A DNA stretch of 7,319 nt. Source: Treponema sp. GTDB lineage: Bacteria > Spirochaetota > Spirochaetia > Treponematales > Treponemataceae. A program made the translations under genes and the position numbers. The notes beneath the pieces are model-generated. The model worked only from the letters and a program-made list of their open reading frames with translations, was not told the DNA's origin and searched no databases. The stretch spans positions 1 through 7,319 of the forward strand of contig JAAVAM010000006.1 in assembly GCA_014804085.1 (NCBI GenBank), given 5' to 3'. How positions within the stretch are numbered: position 1 is the stretch's first letter; every line of letters begins with the position of its first letter. This document shows, in pieces, positions 1-5,324 of this stretch.

Positions 1-1
1 G

Positions 2-3000
2 CTCGCGGCAGGCTGCGGGAGCGACGACGAGGACGACACGCCGGCGGCGGAGTACCAGGTGCTGGGCGGTCGGCTCGTGTGGTGCGCCGAAACGCTGGAG
101 AGCCTGACCGTGCCCGACAACGCGTCGAGCATCGGGAACAACGCGTTCAACAACTGCCCCGCCCTGACAAAGGTGACCATCCCCGCCACCGTGGAGAAAA
201 TCGGCAGCGGCACGTTCTACGGCGTGGCGATCAGAGAGATTACGTACATGAGTACCATGCGGGCGTGGGACGCGCTGGCACGGGGCAGCGGCATCGTCAG
301 CACCCTCACCGACATCACCGTGCGCTGCACCGACGGAATCTGGCGCGCGGGAATGTACGACTGGGAGATAACGGACGGCGTTTTGACCCGGTACTGCGGT
401 GACGCGGCGGACGTGAAAATCCCCGGCAACGTGACGGTCATCGGCGAGGCGGCGTTCGAGGGTCGGGCGGACATCACGGGCGTAACGATACCAAGCGGCG
501 TGACGGCAATCGGCGACGGCGCGTTCAGGGACTGCGCGAAGCTCACGGACGTGACGATACCCGACGGCGTGATTGCGATTGGGGAAAACGCGTTCGACGG
601 GTGCGACGGCCTCACGAGCGCAGACATCCCCGCGAGCGTGGAGACAATCGGCGCGGGCGCGATTCCCGCGGGGACTACCGTCACCTACCACGGCACGAAG
701 GTGCAGTGGGAGACGCTCGCCGCGAACGCCGGGCTTGACGGGGTGACCGCGTTCGTCATAGACGGGAACGGCACGCTCACCGGGTACTGCGGGAGTGCGG
801 CGGATATCACCCTGCCCGACGATGTGAAAGGCATCGCGGGCGGCGCGTTCGCGGGGCATGAAGAACTGAAGCATGTCGCCATTCCTGCGGGGGTGACGGC
901 GGTCGCGCCAGGGGCGTTCGACAGGTCGGGAATCACGGAGATTTCCTTCGGCGGTACGGTGGCAGAATGGGGCGCACTGGTCGAGGCGGGCGGCATCGCG
1001 GCCGAGGTGGCGGACATCACGGTGCGCTGCGCCGACGGGATCTGTACACCCGTGCACCGGCACGACTGGGGCGCATATACCGACGGCGGCGACGGCACGC
1101 ACCGCAGGACGTGCGCGGGCTGCGGACGCACCGAATCCGCGCCGCACGGGTACGACGGCGCACCATACGAGCGCGGCGACGGCGGCCATTACCAGACCTG
1201 CACGGCAGCGGGGTGCAACGCGCATTCCCCGGTCGAGGCGCACCAGTACGGCGACGAAGTATGTACGGACGCGGAACACAGCAAGACCTGCTCGCTCTGC
1301 ACGTATTCCATGACAGCCCCGCACAACTGGAGCGGCTACACCAACGCCGACACGAACTACCACCGCAGAACCTGTGCGCCCGAGGGATTCACGGCGCACT
1401 CCGAGCGCGTGGCGCACACAATCCGCTACGACAAGGGCAATGACAGTACCCACACCAAGACCTGCACGGCAAACTGCGGCTACTCCGAGACCGAGGCGCA
1501 CACCTACGGCGGCGAGACATATACGGACACAGAACACAGCAAGTCCTGCTCGCTCTGCACGTACTCCAAAACAGCCCCGCACAGCTGGAGCGGCTATACT
1601 GACGACAAAGACGGCAACCACAGCAGGACATGCACGGTGACGGGCTTCAAGACGCACTCCGAGACCAAGGCGCATGACTACGGCACGACCTACAGCGACA
1701 ACAAAGACGGCACACACTACCAAACCTGTGCCGTTTGCGGCGGAACGTCCGACCCCGTATCGCACGGCTACGAGTACAAAGACAATGCCGACGGCAGTCA
1801 TACCAAAACCTGTAAGGCGGGATGCGGCTATTCCAAGGACATAGACCACAACTGGAGCGGCTATACCAGCGACAGCACGAACTACCACAGCAGAACCTGC
1901 GCGGTCGAGGGGTTCAAGACGCACTCCGAAACCGAGGCGCACGACTGGGGCGCGAACTACACCGACAACAAAGACGGCAAGCATTATCAGACCTGCTCCG
2001 TCTGCCACGGGCAGTCCACAGCCGTGGCGCACACAATCCGCTATAACAACGGCAATGACAGCAACCACACCAAGACCTGCACGGCGGGATGCGGCTACTC
2101 CGAGACCGAGGAGCATACCTGGGGCAGCGAGACCTGCACGGACGCAGGACACAGCAAATCCTGTACGCTCTGCACGTACTCCGCGAGCAAGCAACACGAC
2201 TGGAGCGACTATGCCGACGACCACGACGGCTCCCACCACAGCAGGACATGCGCAATCGAGGGATTTAAGGCACACACCGAGACCAAGGCGCACGACTACG
2301 GCATGACCTACACCGACAACAAAGACGGCAAGCATTACCAAACCTGCTCCGTCTGCCACGGGCAATCCGAAGCAGTGGCACACGACTGCAAGCACAAGGA
2401 CAACGCCGACGGCACACACACGACGACTTGCACGAAATGCGCATATTCCAAAACCGAGGAACACCGCTACAAGGACGATACGTGCGAGGACTGCGGATGT
2501 CCGAAGCCAACCACCGTGTACGTGGCGAGCAGCGGCGATGACACGAATTCGGGACTGACCGCCAGCAAGGCGGTGAAAACGCTTTCAAAGGCGATAGAAT
2601 TGTATGACGCATACGGCTTGGAAAAAATCATGGTATGCACGGGGTATACGCTTCCAAGCGGCGAAAGCACTTTGCTCGACCGCGCGGGCAAAAATCACTT
2701 GACGCTTATGCGCTACGACGGCTCAAGCGATGTTTCGGGCGCATTGACAGATACTTTGCTTCTAATTAATTCTGATTCAGGAGACGTTACCATCACGAAC
2801 GTCACGCTCGACGGGAACAAGACAAATGTCAGCGCAAATCGCTGCCTTTTGGAAATATATAACTCGAAATCGACCGTAACGCTCGGTGAAGGTGCGGCTG
2901 TATGCAACAACAAGTCAACCTATATGGCTGGCGGTGTTTCTGTGTGGGGGGAATCGGGTACATTTGAAATGGTAGGCGGAACAATCACTGGAAACGAGAC

Positions 3001-3319
3001 TACAAGCATTGGCGGCGGTGTCTATGTCTCTGCTAAATTCAAAATGAGCGGGGGTGTAATCAGCGGCAATACTGCACCATATGGTGGTGGGGTACTGGTC
3101 AATAAAGGCTATTACTATTTTACGATGACTGGCGGGAAAATCATAAACAATACCGCGACAACACGAGGTGGCGGAGTTTATGTTAATCCAAAGGCATCAT
3201 TCGAAATGAGTGGCGGCGAAATAACGGGCAACAATGCGCCTTCCAGTAACGGCGTTTATATAGATACAGAAGAAGGCGCAACGTTCACAAACACCGGCGG
3301 CACAGTGCAAGCGGACTAG
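2..3319 (+). CDS. BspA-like leucine-rich-repeat surface lipoprotein with His/Cys repeats and beta-helix tail (5' partial)
   Basis: The frame is open from base 2 and reads LAAGCGSDDEDD, a lipobox (Cys at 14-16) followed by an acidic tether, so this is a lipoprotein whose start codon lies before the window. The GTG at 59 is downstream of the lipobox and is not the start. Three blocks follow: BspA/LRR_5-type repeats (about 89-1045, pattern L..V.IP..V..IG..AF), 17 His/Cys units (1061-2509), and a beta-helix (2516-3310) with GGxIxGN turns and GGGVYV strands, led by YVASSGDDTNSG. The visible part is 1,105 codons. BspA-like proteins in Treponema and Tannerella are surface proteins that bind host matrix or other bacteria; an adhesin role here is inference, and the protein has no enzyme motif. 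The ligand is unknown. Base composition falls toward the 3' end (37/60 GC at 541-600, 28/60 at 3001-3060), which suggests a mosaic gene. Confidence 0.9.
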   Translation, partial: LAAGCGSDDEDDTPAAEYQVLGGRLVWCAETLESLTVPDNASSIGNNAFNNCPALTKVTIPATVEKIGSGTFYGVAIREITYMSTMRAWDALARGSGIVSTLTDITVRCTDGIWRAGMYDWEITDGVLTRYCGDAADVKIPGNVTVIGEAAFEGRADITGVTIPSGVTAIGDGAFRDCAKLTDVTIPDGVIAIGENAFDGCDGLTSADIPASVETIGAGAIPAGTTVTYHGTKVQWETLAANAGLDGVTAFVIDGNGTLTGYCGSAADITLPDDVKGIAGGAFAGHEELKHVAIPAGVTAVAPGAFDRSGITEISFGGTVAEWGALVEAGGIAAEVADITVRCADGICTPVHRHDWGAYTDGGDGTHRRTCAGCGRTESAPHGYDGAPYERGDGGHYQTCTAAGCNAHSPVEAHQYGDEVCTDAEHSKTCSLCTYSMTAPHNWSGYTNADTNYHRRTCAPEGFTAHSERVAHTIRYDKGNDSTHTKTCTANCGYSETEAHTYGGETYTDTEHSKSCSLCTYSKTAPHSWSGYTDDKDGNHSRTCTVTGFKTHSETKAHDYGTTYSDNKDGTHYQTCAVCGGTSDPVSHGYEYKDNADGSHTKTCKAGCGYSKDIDHNWSGYTSDSTNYHSRTCAVEGFKTHSETEAHDWGANYTDNKDGKHYQTCSVCHGQSTAVAHTIRYNNGNDSNHTKTCTAGCGYSETEEHTWGSETCTDAGHSKSCTLCTYSASKQHDWSDYADDHDGSHHSRTCAIEGFKAHTETKAHDYGMTYTDNKDGKHYQTCSVCHGQSEAVAHDCKHKDNADGTHTTTCTKCAYSKTEEHRYKDDTCEDCGCPKPTTVYVASSGDDTNSGLTASKAVKTLSKAIELYDAYGLEKIMVCTGYTLPSGESTLLDRAGKNHLTLMRYDGSSDVSGALTDTLLLINSDSGDVTITNVTLDGNKTNVSANRCLLEIYNSKSTVTLGEGAAVCNNKSTYMAGGVSVWGESGTFEMVGGTITGNETTSIGGGVYVSAKFKMSGGVISGNTAPYGGGVLVNKGYYYFTMTGGKIINNTATTRGGGVYVNPKASFEMSGGEITGNNAPSSNGVYIDTEEGATFTNTGGTVQAD
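89..1045 (+). repeat. BspA-type (LRR_5) leucine-rich repeat block
   Basis: Repeats of about 23 residues with the pattern L..V.IP..V..IG..AF..C are clear, for example VTIPSGVTAIGDGAF followed by VTIPDGVIAIGENAF. They are grouped into modules. Each module seems to open with G.LT.YCG.AADV.IP (about 377 and 770) and close with a T..W..L segment; two of the closes end in ITVRC.DGI (before about 345 and before 1045). The first module lacks its opening, because the lipobox and tether come directly before its first repeat. This is the usual BspA layout for extracellular binding proteins. Confidence 0.85.
1061..2509 (+). repeat. Array of 17 His/Cys-rich protein repeats, 27-32 residues each
   Basis: Units begin with His at 1061, 1145, 1241, 1322, 1415, 1499, 1580, 1673, 1763, 1847, 1940, 2030, 2114, 2195, 2291, 2381 and 2462. 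The common core is H-x3-C-x2/4-C followed by the His that opens the next unit, for example HSKSCSLCTYSKTAPH; the last unit ends CEDCGCPKP. Four units (1322, 1580, 1847, 2195) replace the second Cys with a GF..H motif. Units 5-9 recur as units 12-16 at an offset of 615-618 bases. The Cys and His pairs resemble zinc-ribbon ligands, but metal binding is inference; disulphide bonding in a rigid stalk is the main alternative. Confidence 0.85.
2963..3276 (+). repeat. Four beta-helix coils with GGxIxxN motif
   Basis: Four coils start at 2963, 3038, 3119 and 3200 (75-81 bases apart). Each has the form F.M.GG.I..N......GGGVYV, with small changes; the last coil has NGVYI in place of the glycine run. 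This motif is typical of right-handed parallel beta-helix surface proteins. Less regular strands (SGDVTITNVTLDGN) precede the coils from about 2780. The block forms the C-terminal end of the lipoprotein, and no sorting signal or barrel follows it, which fits anchoring by the N-terminal lipid alone. Confidence 0.8.
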
Positions 3320-3355
3320 GGAATCTGTCCGGGCGTGGCGGCAGCGCAGCTGTTC

Positions 3356-3381
3356 TTTGCGGCCGCGGCGTTCCCCGCAAA
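3356..3381 (+). terminator. Candidate hairpin after the surface lipoprotein gene
   Basis: The arms TTTGCGG (3356-3362) and CCGCAAA (3375-3381) are perfect 7-bp complements around a 12-base GC-rich loop, starting 37 bases after the stop codon. No T-run follows, so an intrinsic terminator is not established. A 3' end-protecting hairpin is equally possible. Confidence 0.3.
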
Positions 3382-3416
3382 CTGTCGCATTAACATATCC
3401 ACTTGTGCTGGAGCGA

Positions 3417-3441
3417 GGGGGAGACTCCCCCGCCCTGCGGG
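3417..3441. repeat. Pair of small adjoining palindromes in the spacer
   Basis: GGGGGAGACTCCCCC (3417-3431) is a perfect 15-base inverted repeat, and CCCTGCGGG (3433-3441) follows one base later. Neither is followed by T residues. The spacer around them shows no gene. They could be part of a dispersed intergenic repeat, but one window cannot show that. Confidence 0.35.
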
Positions 3442-3480
3442 AACGTTTCGTCGTGCCACAACACCCAAGGCAAGAAACGC

Positions 3481-3509
3481 TTGACTGTGTACACAAAAAA
3501 ATATATGTT
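3481..3509 (+). promoter_or_regulatory. Probable sigma-70-type promoter of brnTA
   Basis: TTGACT (3481-3486) and TATGTT (3504-3509) are separated by 17 bases, giving five of six and four of six matches to the -35 and -10 consensus. The region is AT-rich, unlike the sequence on either side, and sits 21 bases ahead of the likely brnT start. A 10-bp palindrome lies in the spacer. Confidence 0.6.
3486..3495. promoter_or_regulatory. Candidate operator for BrnA autoregulation
   Basis: TGTGTACACA is a perfect 10-bp palindrome lying directly between the -35 and -10 boxes of the brnTA promoter. BrnA antitoxins are DNA-binding proteins, and BrnT-BrnA complexes repress their own promoter in Brucella. 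The position is right for an operator that blocks RNA polymerase. That BrnA binds this site is inference. Confidence 0.45.
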
Positions 3510-3529
3510 TAATTTATGAGGCAATGCGG

Positions 3530-3817
3530 ATGACCTTTGAATGGGACGAGAACAAAAATAACAGCAACAAGAAAAAACACGATGGAGTGTCATTCGAAAT
3601 TGCGGCTCGCGTGTTCCTTGACGGCAAGCGAATTGAAAAGTATGACGCTCAGAATTCGACTTTTGACGAGGAGCGGTATCAGGCAATCGGAATGGTCGAT
3701 GAAATTCTTTTCGTCGTGTTTACGGAGAGAGCTTCAGACCGCATAAGGATAATATCCGCACGGCCTGCAACACAGGAGGAAAACAATGAATACTACAAAA
3801 ACTATGACGCTCGATGA
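3530..3817 (+). CDS. brnT: BrnT-family ribonuclease toxin
   Basis: The 95-residue protein carries the full BrnT signature: FEWDENKNNSNKKKHDGVSFE at the N-terminus, then a variable strand, EERYQAIG, and the C-terminal VFTERASDRIRIISARPA. BrnT has a RelE-like fold, cleaves RNA and stops translation when BrnA is degraded. The length is normal and no key segment is missing, so the toxin looks active. I chose the ATG at 3530 because GAGG (3518-3521) lies 8 bases before it and family members usually start Mx(x)FEWD; the ATG at 3524 would leave only 2 bases and add two residues. The last 32 bases overlap brnA. A promoter with a palindrome lies just upstream, and toxin-first order is normal for this system. 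Confidence 0.92.
   Translation: MTFEWDENKNNSNKKKHDGVSFEIAARVFLDGKRIEKYDAQNSTFDEERYQAIGMVDEILFVVFTERASDRIRIISARPATQEENNEYYKNYDAR
3774..3779 (+). promoter_or_regulatory. Strong ribosome binding site of brnA
   Basis: AGGAGG lies 6 bases before the brnA ATG at 3786 and within the brnT coding region. It is far stronger than the GAGG ahead of brnT. This would favour more antitoxin than toxin from the shared transcript, as expected for a stable toxin-antitoxin pair. Confidence 0.75.
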
Positions 3818-4103
3818 ATTGCGCAGGACTCCGCTGACCGAAGAAGAAAAACAGACAATCCGCACTGCCGCAGAAAAAGCAAGGGCAGGAAAGACCGACG
3901 ACGACCCGGACTGCCCGAAACAGGGCAAAGAGGAACTTGCGAAATTCCGACCGTGGTACGAGGTTCATCCCGACTGGCACAAGCCGACAAAAACGGAGAT
4001 TCACATGCGTGTCGATACCGACGTTTTGGAATGGTACAAGAGCCAAGGCAAGGGCTATCAAACGAAAATGAACGCCGTCTTGCGCGCCTATGCGTTCGGC
4101 TGA
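3786..4103 (+). CDS. brnA: BrnA-family antitoxin
   Basis: The 105-residue protein has the BrnA hallmarks: DCPKQGKEELAKFRPWYEV (about residues 42-60), KPTKTEIHMRVDTDVLEWYK (66-85) and QGKGYQTKMNAVLRAYAFG (87-105). In this family the C-terminal half is a ribbon-helix-helix-type DNA-binding domain that represses the operon, and the antitoxin neutralises BrnT by direct binding. A long charged N-terminal stretch (18-40) precedes the core. The start is fixed by AGGAGG six bases upstream. The gene overlaps brnT by 32 bases, so translation of the two is coupled. It ends 23 bases from the convergent hicB gene. Confidence 0.93.
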   Translation: MNTTKTMTLDELRRTPLTEEEKQTIRTAAEKARAGKTDDDPDCPKQGKEELAKFRPWYEVHPDWHKPTKTEIHMRVDTDVLEWYKSQGKGYQTKMNAVLRAYAFG

Positions 4104-4111
4104 GATTTTTT
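4070..4111 (+). terminator. Weak terminator candidate after brnA
   Basis: GAACGC (4070-4075) can pair with GCGTTC (4092-4097) inside the end of brnA, and six T residues follow at 4106-4111, eight bases past the stem. A second, AT-rich inverted repeat (TTTTGC 4108-4113, GCAAAA 4118-4123) fills the short gap to hicB. Either could limit read-through between the convergent pairs, but both are weak. Confidence 0.25.
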
Positions 4112-4126
4112 GCTCTGGCAAAAGAA

Positions 4127-4519
4127 TCAGGCGGAGACAACCGGATCCTGCACGTCGAGCAGTTTTTTGAGCGCGTCCTGCAACACATGGCTGAAATTCA
4201 CGCCCGCGCGCTCCGCTTTGCTGTTGAGCCATGCGAGAATAGTCAGCGTTTTCTTTATGGATTTTTGCGGCACGTCAAAATTCCCGCAGACAAGGCTCAC
4301 GAAGTCCGCGCCATCATGCGCGACTTTCTCTGTGGCGGACGGCACGGGCAATGTGCAGACCTCGTAATCATCTTGCAGGTAAAGCTCCATCGCCTCTGCG
4401 GCATTGCAATATGCCTCCAACTCCGTGTCGCCCTGTGTCGTACAGCCGGGCAGGTCAGGAAACTCCACCCACCAGCCGCCGTCATCTTCGTGGAATAGGG
4501 CAGGATATACGACTTTCAT
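4127..4519 (-). CDS. hicB: HicB-family antitoxin (partner toxin broken)
   Basis: The 130-residue protein starts MKVVYPALFHEDDGGWWVEF and continues PDLPGCTTQGDT, the classic HicB partial RNase H-like fold (about residues 1-50) that plugs the HicA active site. A C-terminal domain, KSIKKTLTILAWLNSKAERA through ALKKLL (86-121), resembles the ribbon-helix-helix DNA-binding tail of this HicB subtype. GGAGG (4527-4531) lies 7 bases ahead of the ATG. The start overlaps the hicA remnant's stop as ATGA, the normal coupling of a hicAB pair. The reading frame is complete and shows no damage, although the toxin it should neutralise is truncated. It may still bind other HicA toxins or regulate DNA; that is inference. 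Confidence 0.93.
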   Translation of the reverse strand: MKVVYPALFHEDDGGWWVEFPDLPGCTTQGDTELEAYCNAAEAMELYLQDDYEVCTLPVPSATEKVAHDGADFVSLVCGNFDVPQKSIKKTLTILAWLNSKAERAGVNFSHVLQDALKKLLDVQDPVVSA

Positions 4520-4647
4520 TTCTGTACCTCCAGTCCGGTTCTTTTCAGGATTGCGCCCAAAAGCCCCTGTTTTATGTCCTTTCCGTGGACGGGAAAGATT
4601 TCCGTCATTCCGTCCTTGCGGAGTTTGTGATGGCTTCCCCTGACGGC
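4516..4647 (-). pseudogene. hicA: 5'-truncated hicA toxin remnant
   Basis: The minus-strand frame reads AVRGSHHKLRKDGMTEIFPV, then HGKDIKQGLLGAILKRTGLE and VQK before TGA (4518-4516). This is the central and C-terminal part of a HicA mRNA interferase, including GSHH with the catalytic His. A full HicA has about 20 more residues ahead of GSHH (first helix and strand). Upstream, the same frame runs into the end of the lipoprotein gene (stop at 4651-4649) and continues through non-homologous residues to an in-frame stop near 4732, with no ATG, GTG or TTG. The only ATG, at 4608, lies after GSHH and would give a 31-residue fragment. The toxin is therefore almost surely inactive, lost through a deletion or rearrangement that joined it to the lipoprotein gene. 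Confidence 0.82.
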
Positions 4648-4648
4648 A

Positions 4649-5320
4649 TTACCAGTTAACCGTCCAGCGTTTTTCGGCGGGGAGCGTGAGCAGTTCGCCG
4701 AGGGTGAGGCGGGCGGTGGTGGATTTTTTGCCGTCCGGGGCGGCGATGGTTACGGTGAACGCGCTTTCGGTCAGTTCTTGGGCGAGCGACGGGCCGTACA
4801 TGGAGGCAAGCAAGTCGGTGTATTCGGCGGGGGTGAGGGTTTCGCCGCTGAGCGCGGGAATCATCAGCAGGTCGGCATACGCCTGGGATTCTTCGTCGGC
4901 CATGTCATACAGCGACTGATACTGCGCGGGACCGAACACGAGCGCGAGCGATTTTTCGGTCATCGTCAGGATTCCGGCGGCGGCGAGCGCGCTTTGTGAG
5001 ACGCGGGGAATCGTGCCGCGCGCCGCAATGTCCTCGCCAGATGCGGAAGCCGTCACGTTTTGCAAGCCGGTGCGGCGCAACACGGCGGCAAGGTCGTCCG
5101 CCGTAAAAAGCGGCGCATTCGCGTCCGCTTCGCCCGCAATCGCGCCCATAATCGAGGTGATCGTCTGTTCGGCGGCGCGGGAAAATCCTGCCGCAATGGC
5201 AAGTTCCGCCGTGTCCGCGCCTGAAGCCGTCACCGTAATGCGAGGGGCGCAGGCGGAAAAGACAAAGAGTGCCGCAAGGAGCGGCGCGGCAAAAAATCTT
5301 CGGTTTTGGCTCGCTTTCAT
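4649..5320 (-). CDS. Small lipoprotein of unknown function
   Basis: I do not recognise the family. The protein has a charged N-terminus (MKASQNRR), a hydrophobic stretch and a lipobox VFSAC with Cys 24 (5249-5251), so it should be a lipid-anchored envelope protein. The mature part is Ala/Thr-rich and begins ITVTASGADTAELAIAAGF; it contains TADDLAAVLRRTGLQNV near residues 73-89 and ends ARLTLGELLTLP...RWTVNW. No enzyme motif is visible. I prefer the ATG at 5320, four bases after the nlpC-type gene's stop, because it gives an ordinary signal peptide; an ATG at 5335 adds five residues and overlaps the upstream gene by 11 bases. Neither start has a good Shine-Dalgarno site, so translational coupling is likely. 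Its last codons abut the broken hicA. Confidence 0.82.
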   Translation of the reverse strand: MKASQNRRFFAAPLLAALFVFSACAPRITVTASGADTAELAIAAGFSRAAEQTITSIMGAIAGEADANAPLFTADDLAAVLRRTGLQNVTASASGEDIAARGTIPRVSQSALAAAGILTMTEKSLALVFGPAQYQSLYDMADEESQAYADLLMIPALSGETLTPAEYTDLLASMYGPSLAQELTESAFTVTIAAPDGKKSTTARLTLGELLTLPAEKRWTVNW

Positions 5321-5324
5321 ACTT

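Noticed and set aside
59..61. GTG as the start of the surface lipoprotein
   Set aside because: The lipobox and tether are encoded upstream in the same frame, so the start is outside the window.
217..1131. Long minus-strand open frames opposite the leucine-rich block
   Set aside because: They are antisense to strong coding sequence, have no domain pattern and are rich in Pro/Ser/Ala, as expected from GC-rich shadows.
1061..2509. CRISPR or non-coding tandem repeat
   Set aside because: Units are diverged in codon steps, vary by whole codons and stay in one open frame, so this is a protein repeat.
1374..2612. Open frames on both strands across the His/Cys array
   Set aside because: Their proteins are Arg/Thr/Ala- or Cys/Arg/Ser-rich, the product of reading a repeat array in the wrong frame.
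3197..3686. Minus-strand frames across the lipoprotein end, the spacer and brnT
   Set aside because: They run through hairpins and a promoter, overlap a certain brnT gene and show no family pattern.
3720..4188. Minus-strand frames opposite brnT and brnA
   Set aside because: brnT and brnA are firmly identified on the plus strand with overlap and ribosome binding sites; the antisense proteins have no recognisable motif.
4516..4608. Short hicA starting from the internal ATG at 4608
   Set aside because: It would lack GSHH, the catalytic His and the first strands, so it could not be a HicA toxin.
3320..4650. New anti-phage defence island
   Set aside because: The only genes are known toxin-antitoxin families, one of them broken; there is no nuclease, helicase, integrase or att-like repeat to support a larger system.
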